From: Acinetobacter lwoffii
Lineage (GTDB): Bacteria > Pseudomonadota > Gammaproteobacteria > Pseudomonadales > Moraxellaceae
Assembly: GCF_019048525.1 (NCBI RefSeq)
Contig: NZ_CP077369.1
Coordinates: 1,302,001 to 1,366,000, forward strand
Reading direction: 5' to 3'
DNA length: 64,000 nt
The notes under the pieces are model-generated. The model ran no database searches, had not been told where the DNA came from, and saw only the letters and a program-made list of their open reading frames with translations. The position numbers were made by a program, and so were the translations under genes. Of this stretch, positions 39,417-50,572 are shown in pieces (position 1 is the stretch's first letter; the number at the start of each line of letters is the position of its first letter).

Positions 39417-41144
39417 TTGGAACTTCTATCTGGTGGTGAAATGCTTGTTCGCGCATTAGCGGACGAAGGCGTTGAACATGTTTTTGGATACCCAGGCGGC
39501 GCAGTTCTTCATATTTATGATGCGCTATTTCAACAAGACAGAATCAATCATTATCTCGTACGTCACGAACAGGCTGCCGGTCACATGGCCGATGCTTACT
39601 CACGCGTGACAGGCAAGACCGGTGTTGTGCTAGTGACTTCAGGTCCGGGTGCAACCAACACGGTAACGCCAATTGCAACGGCCTATATGGACTCAATCCC
39701 GATGGTGATTTTGTCAGGTCAGGTTGCGAGTCATCTGATTGGTGAAGATGCATTCCAGGAAACCGATATGGTCGGTATTTCACGTCCAATCGTGAAACAT
39801 AGTTTCCAGGTGCGTCATGCCAGCGAAATTCCTGCAATTATCAAAAAAGCCTTTTATATTGCGTCTTCAGGTCGTCCAGGTCCTGTAGTGATCGATATTC
39901 CAAAGGATGCGACCAATCCTGCAGAAAAATTTGCTTACGAATACCCAGAAAAAGTGAAGATGCGTTCGTATCAACCACCGTTCCGTGGTCACTCAGGTCA
40001 AATTCGTAAAGCGATTGAAGAGCTGATCCATGCTAAACGTCCTGTGATTTACTCAGGCGGTGGTGTGGTTCAAGGCAATGCTTCAGCACAATTAACAGAA
40101 TTGGCGCATTTATTGGGTTATCCAGTGACCAACACCTTGATGGGTCTTGGCGCATTCCCGGGTAATGATGAACAGTTCATCGGTATGTTGGGGATGCACG
40201 GTACTTACGAAGCCAACATGACCATGCACAATGCAGATGTAATTCTGTGTGTGGGTGCGCGTTTCGATGACCGTGTTACTAATAACCCTGCGAAATTCTG
40301 TCCGAATGCAAAAGTCATTCATATTGATATCGACCCAGCGACGATTTCAAAAACCATTATGGCGCACATTCCAATTGTCGGTGCTGTAGAGCCTGTACTG
40401 AATGAGATGTTGAACCAGTTGAAACAGCTTAATGTTTCTAAGCCAAATCCTGAAGCGATTGCGGCATGGTGGAAACAGATCAATGAATGGCGCAAGGTTC
40501 ATGGTGGTCGTTTTGAGGCAGGTGTTGATGGTGTAATGAAGCCACAACAAGTGGTTCAGGCATTGGACAAAGTGACCAATGGCGAAGCGATCATTACTTC
40601 TGACGTCGGTCAGCATCAAATGTTTGGTGCGATGTATTACAAATACAAACGTCCACGTCAATGGATCAACTCAGGTGGTCTAGGCACTATGGGTGTAGGC
40701 TTGCCATATGCAATGGCTGCGAAGCTTGCATACCCGGAACAGCAAGTGGTGTGTATCACCGGTGAAGCATCGATTCAGATGTGTATCCAGGAACTGTCGA
40801 CCTGTAAGCAATATGGCCTGAACGTCAAAATCCTGTGCCTGAATAACCAGTCTTTAGGGATGGTGAAGCAGTGGCAAGATATGAACTATGAAGGACGTCA
40901 TTCAAGTTCTTATGTAGATTCATTACCTGACTTTGCCAAACTGATGGAAGCTTATGGTCATGTTGGCATTCAGATTAATCATGCCGATGAGCTAGAGTCT
41001 AAGCTTGCAGAAGCGATGGCAATTAACGACAAGTGCGTATTTATTAACGTTATGGTAGATCGTACCGAACACGTTTATCCGATGTTGATTGCGGGTCAAT
41101 CGATGCAGGATATGTGGTTGGCTAAAGGGGAGCGCACGAAATGA
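39417..41144 (+). CDS. ilvI: Acetolactate synthase large subunit, TTG start (575 aa)
   Basis: A thiamine-diphosphate enzyme making acetolactate or acetohydroxybutyrate, the first common step of branched-chain amino acid synthesis. The start is TTG with AGGGTG seven bases before it; no in-frame ATG fits the conserved [14 protein letters not shown] beginning. The TPP glutamate lies in [16 protein letters not shown] to [13 protein letters not shown]. The cofactor motif is [16 protein letters not shown], with GEA where most family members have GDG. It overlaps ilvH by four bases (ATGA), then ilvC follows. Confidence 0.96.
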   Translation: MELLSGGEMLVRALADEGVEHVFGYPGGAVLHIYDALFQQDRINHYLVRHEQAAGHMADAYSRVTGKTGVVLVTSGPGATNTVTPIATAYMDSIPMVILSGQVASHLIGEDAFQETDMVGISRPIVKHSFQVRHASEIPAIIKKAFYIASSGRPGPVVIDIPKDATNPAEKFAYEYPEKVKMRSYQPPFRGHSGQIRKAIEELIHAKRPVIYSGGGVVQGNASAQLTELAHLLGYPVTNTLMGLGAFPGNDEQFIGMLGMHGTYEANMTMHNADVILCVGARFDDRVTNNPAKFCPNAKVIHIDIDPATISKTIMAHIPIVGAVEPVLNEMLNQLKQLNVSKPNPEAIAAWWKQINEWRKVHGGRFEAGVDGVMKPQQVVQALDKVTNGEAIITSDVGQHQMFGAMYYKYKRPRQWINSGGLGTMGVGLPYAMAAKLAYPEQQVVCITGEASIQMCIQELSTCKQYGLNVKILCLNNQSLGMVKQWQDMNYEGRHSSSYVDSLPDFAKLMEAYGHVGIQINHADELESKLAEAMAINDKCVFINVMVDRTEHVYPMLIAGQSMQDMWLAKGERTK

Positions 41145-41632
41145 GACATATTATCTCTGTACTCGTAGAAAACGAATCAGGCGCGCTTTCTCGTTTAGTG
41201 GGTTTGTTCTCACAGCGTGGCTACAACATCGAAACATTGAACGTTGCCCCGACTGAAGATCCAACACTTTCACGTTTGACATTGACCACTTATGGTGATG
41301 ATCACAAGATTGAGCAAATTACCAAACAGCTTAACAAGCTGGTTGAAGTGGTGAAAGTGGTTGACCTGTCTGAAGGTGCACATATTGAGCGTGAATTGAT
41401 GCTGATTAAAGTCAAAGCATTGGGTTCATCGCGTGACGAAATCAAACGTACGGCAGATATTTTCCGTGGTCAGATTGTCGATGTAACACCAACGACCTAT
41501 ACCATTCAAATCGCGGGTACCACTGAAAAAGTGGATGCGTTTATTGATGCACTTGCAGAACACACGATTTTAGAAGTGGTTCGTTCAGGTGTATCAGGTA
41601 TCGCACGCGGCGAAAAAGTACTCACCATCTAA
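41141..41632 (+). CDS. ilvH: Acetolactate synthase small (regulatory) subunit
   Basis: The regulatory subunit giving valine feedback control. The N-terminal ACT domain begins [21 protein letters not shown] and continues [20 protein letters not shown]; the C-terminal half has the ACT-like region with [17 protein letters not shown]. 163 residues is usual. It is translationally coupled to ilvI by ATGA overlap. Confidence 0.97.
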   Translation: MRHIISVLVENESGALSRLVGLFSQRGYNIETLNVAPTEDPTLSRLTLTTYGDDHKIEQITKQLNKLVEVVKVVDLSEGAHIERELMLIKVKALGSSRDEIKRTADIFRGQIVDVTPTTYTIQIAGTTEKVDAFIDALAEHTILEVVRSGVSGIARGEKVLTI

Positions 41633-41726
41633 ATTTTAAGTATTTCCTCATCTGAATAAGAAGAGGGTATCAGGCAATGTAAATTTAAGGGTCATTGCCT
41701 GATTTAACGGACAAACAAGCATTTAA

Positions 41727-42755
<1,029 letters not shown>

Positions 42756-42782
42756 TTTCTCGAATCAATTGATTTGAATGCG

Positions 42783-42812
42783 AAAACCCACTTAATTTGA
42801 GTGGGTTTTTTA
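42783..42812 (+). terminator. First terminator after ilvC
   Basis: Stem AAAACCCACT with its complement around a 7-base loop, then T run. Confidence 0.88.
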
Positions 42813-42832
42813 TTTCTATGTTTACGTGGCTC

Positions 42833-42862
42833 AAAAATGGAAGCACTGCTTCCATTTTTTTC
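42833..42862 (+). terminator. Second, tandem terminator after ilvC
   Basis: Perfect 12-bp stem AAAAATGGAAGC with its complement, 3-base loop, T run. It forms the boundary to the AT-rich accessory region. Confidence 0.85.
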
Positions 42863-43883
42863 GTATCTTAGATTCAAGTGAACAAAACTGTAAATAAGGA
42901 AAAGAACTAAAGTTACGTGCCTTGCAAAAAAAACAGGAAAGCAGTTTTTTCTCTTTTTTTTGTAGCATGTATTCAAGCAGAATAATTCTAATCAAGAATC
43001 AAGTTGATTTTTTTAATTTAAAAATATTAATAATGAATAAATAGTTTATTAGAAGAAGGATTTCTTATTTATTAAATATGATTTCTATATAAAGAGTTAT
43101 TAAGCCTAAATTCTACTAATAATCTTTTTGAGAAATTCAAGTGAGAATATCTAAATTATTTTAAGTCTTTAATTTTTAAAAATTTAAAATTTAAACTGAA
43201 CTAAATAGTTGAAATGAAATAATTTATTTGTTAATTAAGTATTTATAAAGCTTATTTGAATAATAAAGTTATTTATTCGGTTATATTTAAATTAATAACT
43301 ATATTTAATTTTAATAAGGAAATAATGTGAGTAATTTTTTAATAAAATTGCAAAATAAGTTTTTAAATATTTATTTTTATTTAAAAATATACAAGCCATT
43401 GTTTTAAATATTTTATTTAGAAAAAATTTAATGGTCAAAATTGAATATAATTATCGCTATGTAGTAAAAATAACGAAAAAAAACGGAATAAATCACATTT
43501 TTTTATGCACTGATAAGGAAATTGTAAGACTTTGTGAAAATTATTGTTTTAATAAAATAGATTTTAATAATTTTATTTTAATCAGTAACTTAATGTTTTT
43601 ATTTTTTTAGTAAAAAATGGTAAGAATAGAGAAAACTCCAAGATGTTCGGATTTGTAATGTTATGTGATTTTATATAAGTATTTATTATATAAATAAAAA
43701 AATCTTATTTGAAACAAAAAAAATATATTGTGAATAATAACATTTTTGATTTTTTTTTAAATAATGATAATAGAATTGCCTCAGCGCTTATAACTTAAGT
43801 GCTCATAATAATAAAGAGAACTTTAATATAAGCGTAAAACTAATAGATAGACATCTTCTTTAAAAAAAGAAATGGAGAAAGAC
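42863..43883. other. Very AT-rich 1-kb region upstream of the fimbrial locus
   Basis: About 1 kb of extremely AT-rich DNA (long T and A tracts throughout) with no gene recognised except the possible 59-codon ORF at 43431. It presumably holds the fimbrial promoter. The composition differs sharply from both core flanks, and it would be a likely binding region for H-NS-like silencers, by inference. Confidence 0.6.
43431..43610 (+). CDS. Possible small ORF in the AT-rich region (59 aa)
   Basis: An ATG at 43431 opens 59 codons to TAG at 43608-43610. The beginning (MVKIEYNYRYVVKITKKNG) is well mixed and includes three cysteines further on; the end is hydrophobic. In DNA this AT-rich, a 59-codon open frame is uncommon by chance. 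No good ribosome site is visible (only AGAAAAA upstream) and no family is recognised. It may be a remnant or a spurious frame. Confidence 0.3.
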   Translation: MVKIEYNYRYVVKITKKNGINHIFLCTDKEIVRLCENYCFNKIDFNNFILISNLMFLFF

Positions 43884-44408
43884 ATGAAAAAAATGACTCA
43901 AGCAGCATTGGCAGCATTAGTGATGAGCTTTGGCTGTGGTTCAACATTAGTTTATGCAGATGCAGAAATTGCAGGCAAGCCAGGTCCCAAACCAACAAAA
44001 CCACATAAGCCAGGAAAGCATGGATGTGGGGATAAATGTGATGGGAAAATTAAAATTAATTTGAAAGTCGATAAACATTGTGATGTAGATATGGGTGATA
44101 CCGTATTAAACCTTGCTCGTTCTACAGCAGGCGGTGGTGAAGTATGGACGGATTCAACATCATTTAGTGTAGATACCAATTCATTCTTTAGAGTGAATTA
44201 TGTAGCACCTACACAATTAAATGGTGCTGGAGGTTCTGTTCCAGTAACAGTCGCAACTTTGGCAAATGGTGCAAGTTATTCAACTGGAGATCTATTGGAA
44301 ACTACTTCAGCTACATTTGATGTTACTGCTACTGTAGCGGGTAGTGATTATCGTGATGCACGTGCCGGTGACTATAGTAACGTATATACTTTTGCAGTAG
44401 CATTCTAA
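43884..44408 (+). CDS. Archaic (Csu-like) chaperone-usher major pilin (174 aa)
   Basis: A secreted structural subunit of a thin fimbria. The ATG at 43884 follows GGAG by seven bases. The signal peptide (MKKMTQAALAALVMSF) cleaves near YADA. The C-terminal domain resembles the spore-coat-U type of CsuA/B: a donor-strand-like KIKINLKVDKHC, and the ending ARAGDYSNVYTFAVAF. Unusual is a Pro/Lys/Gly/His-rich segment with two Cys between signal and donor strand (GKPGPKPTKPHKPGKHGCG). A hairpin follows the gene and may raise pilin over downstream products. The reading frame is intact, but the chaperone and usher are broken. Confidence 0.75.
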   Translation: MKKMTQAALAALVMSFGCGSTLVYADAEIAGKPGPKPTKPHKPGKHGCGDKCDGKIKINLKVDKHCDVDMGDTVLNLARSTAGGGEVWTDSTSFSVDTNSFFRVNYVAPTQLNGAGGSVPVTVATLANGASYSTGDLLETTSATFDVTATVAGSDYRDARAGDYSNVYTFAVAF

Positions 44409-44430
44409 AAATTATAAATGACTTAATAGT

Positions 44431-44459
44431 AGGAGATGTTTAATACATCTCCTATTTTA
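44431..44459 (+). terminator. Hairpin between pilin and chaperone
   Basis: Perfect 9-bp stem AGGAGATGT with its complement around TTAAT, then a T-rich stretch. Partial termination here would fit a high pilin-to-usher ratio. Confidence 0.7.
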
Positions 44460-44539
44460 ATATTATTTTTTAATAAAAATATTAAGCTAAAATATGGGAT
44501 TTTGTTATGAATGGGAAGATTTTAAGCTTTTTTATATTA

Positions 44540-45640
44540 TAGGACTTACGCACTATTATTTATAGATTTTCTGTGGCAGCAGATGATTCTTATCGAGAAT
44601 AAATTCATCAATAAAGTTCTTGATAATTGGTCTAAATAATTTCTTCTGCCAACGATATACATTTTCAAAGATCCGCTCAAACTGGTTCTTTTGTATCTCA
44701 ACATAGGCCATCAAGGCTGAGAAAATATGATTCAAAATCAGCTTAGATCGTCTTACTTGAAACTTTTCAATATGACAAACCTGTTTAATTACTCGATGAT
44801 ATTGTTCTATTTTCCAATGACTTGAATGTAATTCATAAAAACCATCAAAGGACAATAAATCATCTTCATCTTGATGCACAATATAAAATCTCTGCTGTTC
44901 TTTTAACTGAGTCTTAAATAATTGTACAAAGCCAACATCTTTGAGCCAGACCACTTGACCCTGATGAAAATTCGGCAATAAACGGAGTTGAAACCATTGT
45001 CCTTTTTCAGGGGAAACCTTACGGTTACTGTCGACACCAAACATAAATCGAATACCATGTTTTCTTATGGTTTTTAGATTTTCAGTCGATGAATACCAAC
45101 TATCACCTGTAATGAATTGAATCTTTGCACCCCAATCGAGTACTTCACTTAACATCTCCATAAAGTAATCATTCTTGGTTTTACTTTCTGACTTATCATA
45201 AATTCGAAAATTAATTGGAATATTTTTGCCATGTTGATCTGTCGCATACAAGGTAATGAGATTAATACCCTTGACGGATCGGTGGTGTTTACCTGACCAA
45301 AAATAGCTAACTAAGTCCATATGTTGACTATATGGCTTATCTAAAACAGTATCATCAATACTGACTATAAGTTTATTATTATCAATGTGTTGAATTGCTT
45401 CTTGATATAGATCGTGAGCTGTGTAGTCTTCACGCTCCAAAAAGCGATTTACACTGTCATGCGAGATATTATAAGTCTCGGCAAGTTGTGTGCAGCTAAT
45501 AGAGTTTGGTTCTGTCATGAGAAAGCCCATATAAATGGGTAATGTACAAGTTGCTGTAGAAGCATGTTTAGTTCGTCTGATCACAGATACGTTATAAAGT
45601 AGTTTGAGACTTTTTTAAATCCGTCAATGCGTAAGTCCTA
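44540..45640 (-). mobile_element. IS701-family insertion sequence, ISAba11-like (1101 bp)
   Basis: The ends are 13-bp inverted repeats TAGGACTTACGCA (44540-44552 and complement ending 45640). A 5-bp target duplication, TATTA, is at 44535-44539 and 45641-45645. The length of 1101 bp, 5-bp duplication and transposase type agree with what I recall of ISAba11 from A. baumannii; identity was not checked. It lies in the chaperone signal peptide, opposite in direction. Confidence 0.9.
44556..45584 (-). CDS. IS701-family transposase (342 aa)
   Basis: DDE transposase with IVSIDDTVLDKPYS, FITGDSWYSS and SSHWKIEQYHRVIKQ carrying the acidic residues, and the DHKQ-like FWSGKHHRSVKGINL segment. It fills nearly the whole element, 16 bases from the left end. 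The frame is intact. Confidence 0.9.
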   Translation of the reverse strand: MIRRTKHASTATCTLPIYMGFLMTEPNSISCTQLAETYNISHDSVNRFLEREDYTAHDLYQEAIQHIDNNKLIVSIDDTVLDKPYSQHMDLVSYFWSGKHHRSVKGINLITLYATDQHGKNIPINFRIYDKSESKTKNDYFMEMLSEVLDWGAKIQFITGDSWYSSTENLKTIRKHGIRFMFGVDSNRKVSPEKGQWFQLRLLPNFHQGQVVWLKDVGFVQLFKTQLKEQQRFYIVHQDEDDLLSFDGFYELHSSHWKIEQYHRVIKQVCHIEKFQVRRSKLILNHIFSALMAYVEIQKNQFERIFENVYRWQKKLFRPIIKNFIDEFILDKNHLLPQKIYK

Positions 45641-47060
45641 TATTATTTCTTTGTGGTTTTTATGCATCAGCAGGAATAAAATTTACACCTGTCCAGATGA
45701 ATATAGATGATTTCAAAAGGCAGAAAAGTACAACTGTAAATATTGAAAGTACGGGGATATCTACTTCCAAAATATATGAAATTAATGCATTTAAGTGGGA
45801 ACAAAATGATAAAGGGGAAGATATTCTAGTAAAGGATGATACATTGTTATTTAACCCAAAAATTTTTGAATTAAAACCAGAGAGTAAACAATTGGTTCGG
45901 ATGGGTTTTAGTCAATCCCCAGCAAACTTAAAAAAAGAACAAGCATGGCGAATTATTTTTGAAGAAATTACGCCTGTTGTAGATAAATCTAACTTAACTT
46001 TTCTATTTAATTTTTCTTTACCATTATTTGCTGGTAAACAAGTATCTCCTAAGCTGGATGTAAATATTCAAAAAACGAGTAATACATCTTATTTAAACAT
46101 TAATAATGTGGCTGATTCTCATGCAAAGCTTATAGAAATAATTGTTTTAGATCAGAATAATAAAGAAATAGTTAAAAAAAATATAGTTCAATATATTTTA
46201 AGTGGTAAAAAGGTTGTAGTTGATCTGGGTGATATTAATGTAAATGGGAGGTTGAAGCTTAAAATAAAATTAGAGGACCAAGCAGAATATCTTGAATTTC
46301 CTATTAAAGTATAGTTATTAAATAATAAAAAGTAAAAGGATAATACTATGAGATCCACAAAAGTCCTTCTTATGATTGTATGTGGGATGGGATTGTCAAA
46401 TATCAATGCAGAAATAATTCAAGGAATAACAAAGCCAGAAAACCCAGAAATACTTATCGTTAATATTTGGGTGAATGGCTTAGATTATAACACGGAAACA
46501 GTAACTTTTTTTGAGGGGGATAAGAGATTTGTTGAATGTAAGGCTTTGGAAAATATTGGAATTCGTGTAGAGAAAACACCTCGGCATACAATTAAGAAGG
46601 ATTTTTGTCTTATTACTCAACCGGGAATTAAAGTCGAAGATGATTATAGTTTGCAAGCAATAAAAATATTTTTCCCTGTCGATTATTTTGTGGGAACTGA
46701 CTATGATCTGCAAATAGAAATTCCTGAAAAAGCAAACTTTGGAGGTTTTGTTAATTATAATTTATTTTATAATAGAGATGATGAAGACCAAGATTTTAAT
46801 ACGTTTTCAGAATTTGGCATATTTAAAGATTATTGGTTATTTAAAAATGCTTTTTTATATCGAAAAGAGCCTGATGAGTTTGAAGAAAATTTGTTAAGAG
46901 TAAATAGCACTCTAGATATTGAATTTCCAGAAAAGTATTTAAGATTAACTATAGGAGATACTACAAGTACTTATAATTCATTAAATAGTTCTTTTCGTTT
47001 CGGAGGATTAAGTTTTGGAACAAATTATACAGATCGACCAGATTTTATCTACTGGAACAC

Positions 47061-48099
47061 GGCTTTGTTGCATAAAGGTTTGAAAGGCTGAGTTCCCTTA
47101 AGCTACTCAAATTTAAGAGACAACTTGGGTATGAGGGCGACCTAATTCTGTGAATTTATTCAAGACTGCCATGCGTGCATGGATCTCATTCACCTGACTT
47201 GGAAAACTCCGCGCTGTTAATTTATCGCCTAATAATTTGATGCCATGCATCTTGGTTTCAACCAAACTTCGACGGTGATAACCAGACCACTTTTTCCAAA
47301 GCGATCTGCCTAGCCGTTTGACTGTCTTTAATAATTCGTTCCGCTCTATAGACCTCGCTTGCTGATCCTTCCAAGGCTTTGCATTCTTTCTAGGTGGAAT
47401 GATCGCATGTGCATCTCGATCTAAAATGACTTGTCGGCAGTGCTTTGTGTCATAAGCACCATCTGTATAAACAGAATCAATTGGTTCATCCAAGGGAATT
47501 TGAGCAAGTAAATCTTCGAGTACTTGAGAATCACTGACATTATTTGTGGTGAGTTGTACTGCACGTATTTGCAGGGTTTTAGCATCTATAGCAATGTGAA
47601 GCTTACGCCATTGGCGACGATATTCAGCCCCATGTTTCTTGCGTTTCCATTCACCTTCACCAAGAAACTTCAAACCAGTAGAGTCTACGAGTAGATGCAG
47701 TCCATCACTACTTTTTTGATAGCTAATCGCAATATCAATATGCTTTTGTCTACGACAAAGGGTGGAATAATCCGGAGCTGTCCAATCTAATCCAGAGAGT
47801 TTAATCAGACTTTGAACAAAACCTGTGACCATACGTAAAGAGAGTCGGAATAGTAATTTGATCATTAAGCAGCATTGAATCGCTGTATCGGAGTAGGTTT
47901 GATTTCGACCTTGCTTGCCTTGTGATTGTGCATACCACTGAGTCTTTGGATCAAACCAAATGGAAATATTACCTCGGTTAATTAAGGCTCGGTTATAGGA
48001 TGACCAATTGGTTGTACGGTAGATTTTAGAGGCAGGCTTATTCATTTTGAAATTATATTGCTGAATAAGCTTTTGATGCTAGGTTTGTGCAACAAAGCC
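47061..48099 (-). mobile_element. IS5-family (IS903 group) insertion sequence, IS17-like (1039 bp)
   Basis: Left end GGCTTTGTTGCATAAA (from 47061) and right end complement GGCTTTGTTGCACAAA (to 48099), 16 bp with one mismatch. The 9-bp target duplication CTGGAACAC is at 47052-47060 and 48100-48108. The length and ends resemble IS17 from Acinetobacter, by memory. First of three insertions in the usher. Confidence 0.92.
47113..48045 (-). CDS. IS5-family transposase (310 aa)
   Basis: DDE transposase of the IS903 group: LLVDSTGLKFLGEGEW, VYTDGAYDTKHCR and SLVETKMHGIKLLGDKL hold the acidic residues. The frame is intact. Located inside the usher pseudogene, reading opposite to it. Confidence 0.92.
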   Translation of the reverse strand: MNKPASKIYRTTNWSSYNRALINRGNISIWFDPKTQWYAQSQGKQGRNQTYSDTAIQCCLMIKLLFRLSLRMVTGFVQSLIKLSGLDWTAPDYSTLCRRQKHIDIAISYQKSSDGLHLLVDSTGLKFLGEGEWKRKKHGAEYRRQWRKLHIAIDAKTLQIRAVQLTTNNVSDSQVLEDLLAQIPLDEPIDSVYTDGAYDTKHCRQVILDRDAHAIIPPRKNAKPWKDQQARSIERNELLKTVKRLGRSLWKKWSGYHRRSLVETKMHGIKLLGDKLTARSFPSQVNEIHARMAVLNKFTELGRPHTQVVS

Positions 48100-48365
48100 C
48101 TGGAACACTCCTAACTTAACAGGAAGTGCAAGCCTACCTTCAACTGTAGACTTATTCATTAATGGTGTAAGACTTTATAGGGACTCAGTTGCTCCGGGAT
48201 ATTATAGCCTTCCAGCTGGAGGTGTTTTAAGTCAAGCTGGGAATGCTCAAATAGTAGTTGAAGATATTTTAGGTAATCGTACTGTAAGAAGTTTTCCTGT
48301 TTTTATTAATAGTCGATTACTTAAACCAAAACTAAATGAATATAATAGATCTCTTGCGAAAGTCG

Positions 48366-48746
48366 TTATTGCAAGTTCATCCGGTTTACCAGTGCAGCGA
48401 TTAAGTTAATGCGTAAACCGAATCTTTTCCGTCTATTTCGATAGCGTTCACTTAGTATTCTAAATCTTTTCAATTGACTGTTAATATGTTCGATTACAAC
48501 TCGTATTTTTCCAATCATTTTATTGTAATTTTTCTCAGCATCAAATAAGGGTAAATTCTTCTTTTTCTTTATTGGCATCAATAATTTAAAGCCATCTTGC
48601 TCTAACCCATAGTACCCTAAATCGGTCATAACATAGTCACAATGTTTGAATTTCTTAACTGTTTTTCTTGCCAATTTAATATCATGCTGACTGCCAGACG
48701 ATATATCTACTCCTATGATTTGTTTGCTCTTCGGATGATAGATCAC
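48366..48746 (-). CDS. IS5-family transposase, second part (about 126 aa or more)
   Basis: C-terminal DDE part: VDISSGSQHDIKLARK, DLGYYGLEQDGF and KIRVVIEHINSQLKRF. The frame is open back to the A9 run near 48800, so the GTG at 48746 is only the first possible start and the part is probably made by frameshift, or not at all. Confidence 0.8.
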   Translation of the reverse strand: MIYHPKSKQIIGVDISSGSQHDIKLARKTVKKFKHCDYVMTDLGYYGLEQDGFKLLMPIKKKKNLPLFDAEKNYNKMIGKIRVVIEHINSQLKRFRILSERYRNRRKRFGLRINLIAALVNRMNLQ

Positions 48747-48789
48747 TTGGGCTTTTAACGTATGTTTCTTCTTTTTACCACTGTAGAAC

Positions 48790-49188
48790 TTACTCTGATT
48801 TTTTTTTCGGGCGTTCTATTAAGCATTCTGTCGCATCAATAATTACCCAGTTAAATTGTTCGTCTGCTGTGGTAATGCTTCGTTTTGGCAGGGTAAAACG
48901 TCTTGATTTCATTAATGCATCTTCAACCTTTTTAATAGTTCGATTCACATTACTTTCAGCGATATGGTAATTTGCCGCCAATTCCAATTGGGTGTTGTAG
49001 CTCCGTAAGTAATTGAGTGTTAATAATAATTGATCCTCTATAGCTAAAGTATGAGGACGCCCTAATTTCTTTTTAAGTGATTCTGCTTCTTTTAAAACTT
49101 CGACCATTTCACTAAAAACTGCTCGAGGTACACCAACCAAGCGCTGGAATTCAGAATCTGAAAAACGATTTAATTTCTGATATTTCAT
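48790..49188 (-). CDS. IS5-family transposase, first part (132 aa)
   Basis: N-terminal helix-turn-helix part (RPHTLAIEDQLLLTLNYLR) and the first catalytic region WVIIDATECLIERP. It stops just after a run of nine A in the transcript (complement of 48799-48807). Deleting one A would join it to the second part. Confidence 0.85.
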   Translation of the reverse strand: MKYQKLNRFSDSEFQRLVGVPRAVFSEMVEVLKEAESLKKKLGRPHTLAIEDQLLLTLNYLRSYNTQLELAANYHIAESNVNRTIKKVEDALMKSRRFTLPKRSITTADEQFNWVIIDATECLIERPKKKSE

Positions 49189-50572
49189 GAAATCTATATT
49201 GAGGCAGTTTTTACTTTCGCAAGAGGTCTAATATCTCATTCGGTAAGCTGCGTTATAATTATGATTCTGTAGATGATGATTACCGTGACTTTTTTTCTAA
49301 GTTTTATTTCCGTCGTGGTATTAACTCTTTTACTACTTTAGGTGTCGATCTTTTATATAACCAGGATGTTAGTAATCTTGATTTATTGTGGACGCAAGGT
49401 ATAAGTAAATATTTTTTAATTGATAGTGCTTTTTCAGCTAGTCAAATTAAAGATGGAGATCAAGGTTATGCTGCTAAAATTAGTCTGACTCGAAATTTAA
49501 GAAATTGGTCTGTAGGATTAAATGGTAAGTATTTCTCTGAAGAATACGAATATCTGGGAAATAATTTATATGAATCTAATCTAAAATATTCGGGGATGTT
49601 CTATTTTAATTTTTCTAATCTAAAATTTATTGATAATTTGGGTTTTAATTATATATATCAATCTTACTACAATAATAATGGATTATTAAGCGAAGACCGT
49701 AAATTTTTTGATATTAGAGCATCTAAGGCTTTAACAAATAATTTATATACTAATTTTGGTTTTTATAAGGACTATAGTGATGAGGATGATCAAGGATTTA
49801 ATATTGCTCTTTATTATAATTGGGGAGCAAATAAACGAATTTCCCTAGACCATGATACGGCCGATAATGAAACAGCTTTAAGTTTTAGTCGAACCACCTC
49901 AACCCAAAATGGTTTCGATTATGTAATAGGCGTAAACCAAGCTGATGATGAACTTCATTACAATGCTTATGGGTTATGGAAAACCAGTGTTGGCAATTTG
50001 CAGCTTTCTCATGATGAATATGAGGATCGTCGCAATTCACAGCTTAGTTTTGATGGTGCTTTAGTCTGGCTAGGGAGTAAAGTAGCGCTGACTAAATATG
50101 CAGATAATGCGTTTGCACTTGTGCACGTGGATCAGCACCCAGACTTAGATATTTACCGTTCGGCTGGACTGGTGGGAGTACCAATAAAAATGGTTATATG
50201 TTCGTTCATAATCTGATTCCTTATATTCATTATGATATTTCTTTTGATCATAATCAGTTAGGCTTAGATGAAACTTTCGAACAATCTTCAAAAAAAATAA
50301 TTGGACTTGAACAGCGAGGATATCGGTTAAATTTTCCTGTTCACAAAACTAAGCGTATAGCCCTTAGACTCAAAGATATTAAACAAAATAATTTATCACC
50401 AGGCTCTGAAGTGGTTGTAGAAGGCATAACTGCAGAACCTTTTTTTGTGGATAGTCAAGGAATGGTTTATTTATACCTCTTCAAAGCCGGTTCATATAGC
50501 CTCAAAGTCCAGACTCAAGGAGTGAACCGTACCGGGTTTGTCGGAGAGTCAATATTCTGAGAGACTATCCCG

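Larger units (their letters stand above)
44507..46314 (+). pseudogene. Fimbrial periplasmic chaperone, interrupted in its signal peptide by an IS701-family element
   Basis: The ATG at 44507 begins MNGKILSFFIL; the frame is then broken by the IS at 44540-45640. After the right target copy, the frame continues at 45646 with FLCGFYASA and into the mature protein. Removing the IS and one TATTA copy gives one open frame of 233 residues with a complete signal peptide. The body is a PapD-like chaperone of the CsuC group: PKIFELKPESKQLVRMGF with the conserved F/G-strand region, and NLTFLFNFSLPLFAG. The surviving ORF from 45697 lacks the export signal, so a chaperone reaching the periplasm is unlikely. 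The first 205 codons after 45697 are undamaged. Confidence 0.85.
48347..49229 (-). mobile_element. IS5-family insertion sequence with two-frame transposase (883 bp)
   Basis: The ends are AGA[T/C]CTCTTGCGAAAGT, 17 bp with one mismatch (left from 48347, right complement ending 49229). A 3-bp target duplication AAT (48344-48346 and 49230-49232) fits best; TA with a one-base-shorter element is an alternative. The small size and two-part transposase suggest the IS427/IS1031-like side of IS5. Second insertion in the usher. Confidence 0.82.

Noticed and set aside
45697..46314. A separate 205-aa cytoplasmic protein
   Set aside because: It is the rest of the fimbrial chaperone; the frame continues upstream to the IS boundary and restores a signal peptide when the IS is removed.
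46348..47091. A short usher-like protein of 247 residues as an intact gene
   Set aside because: The last ten or so codons are IS sequence; the usher domain is cut at 47060.
49386..50216. A separate 276-aa protein starting at 49386
   Set aside because: The frame is open upstream to the IS end at 49230 and continues the usher barrel, so the ATG is internal.
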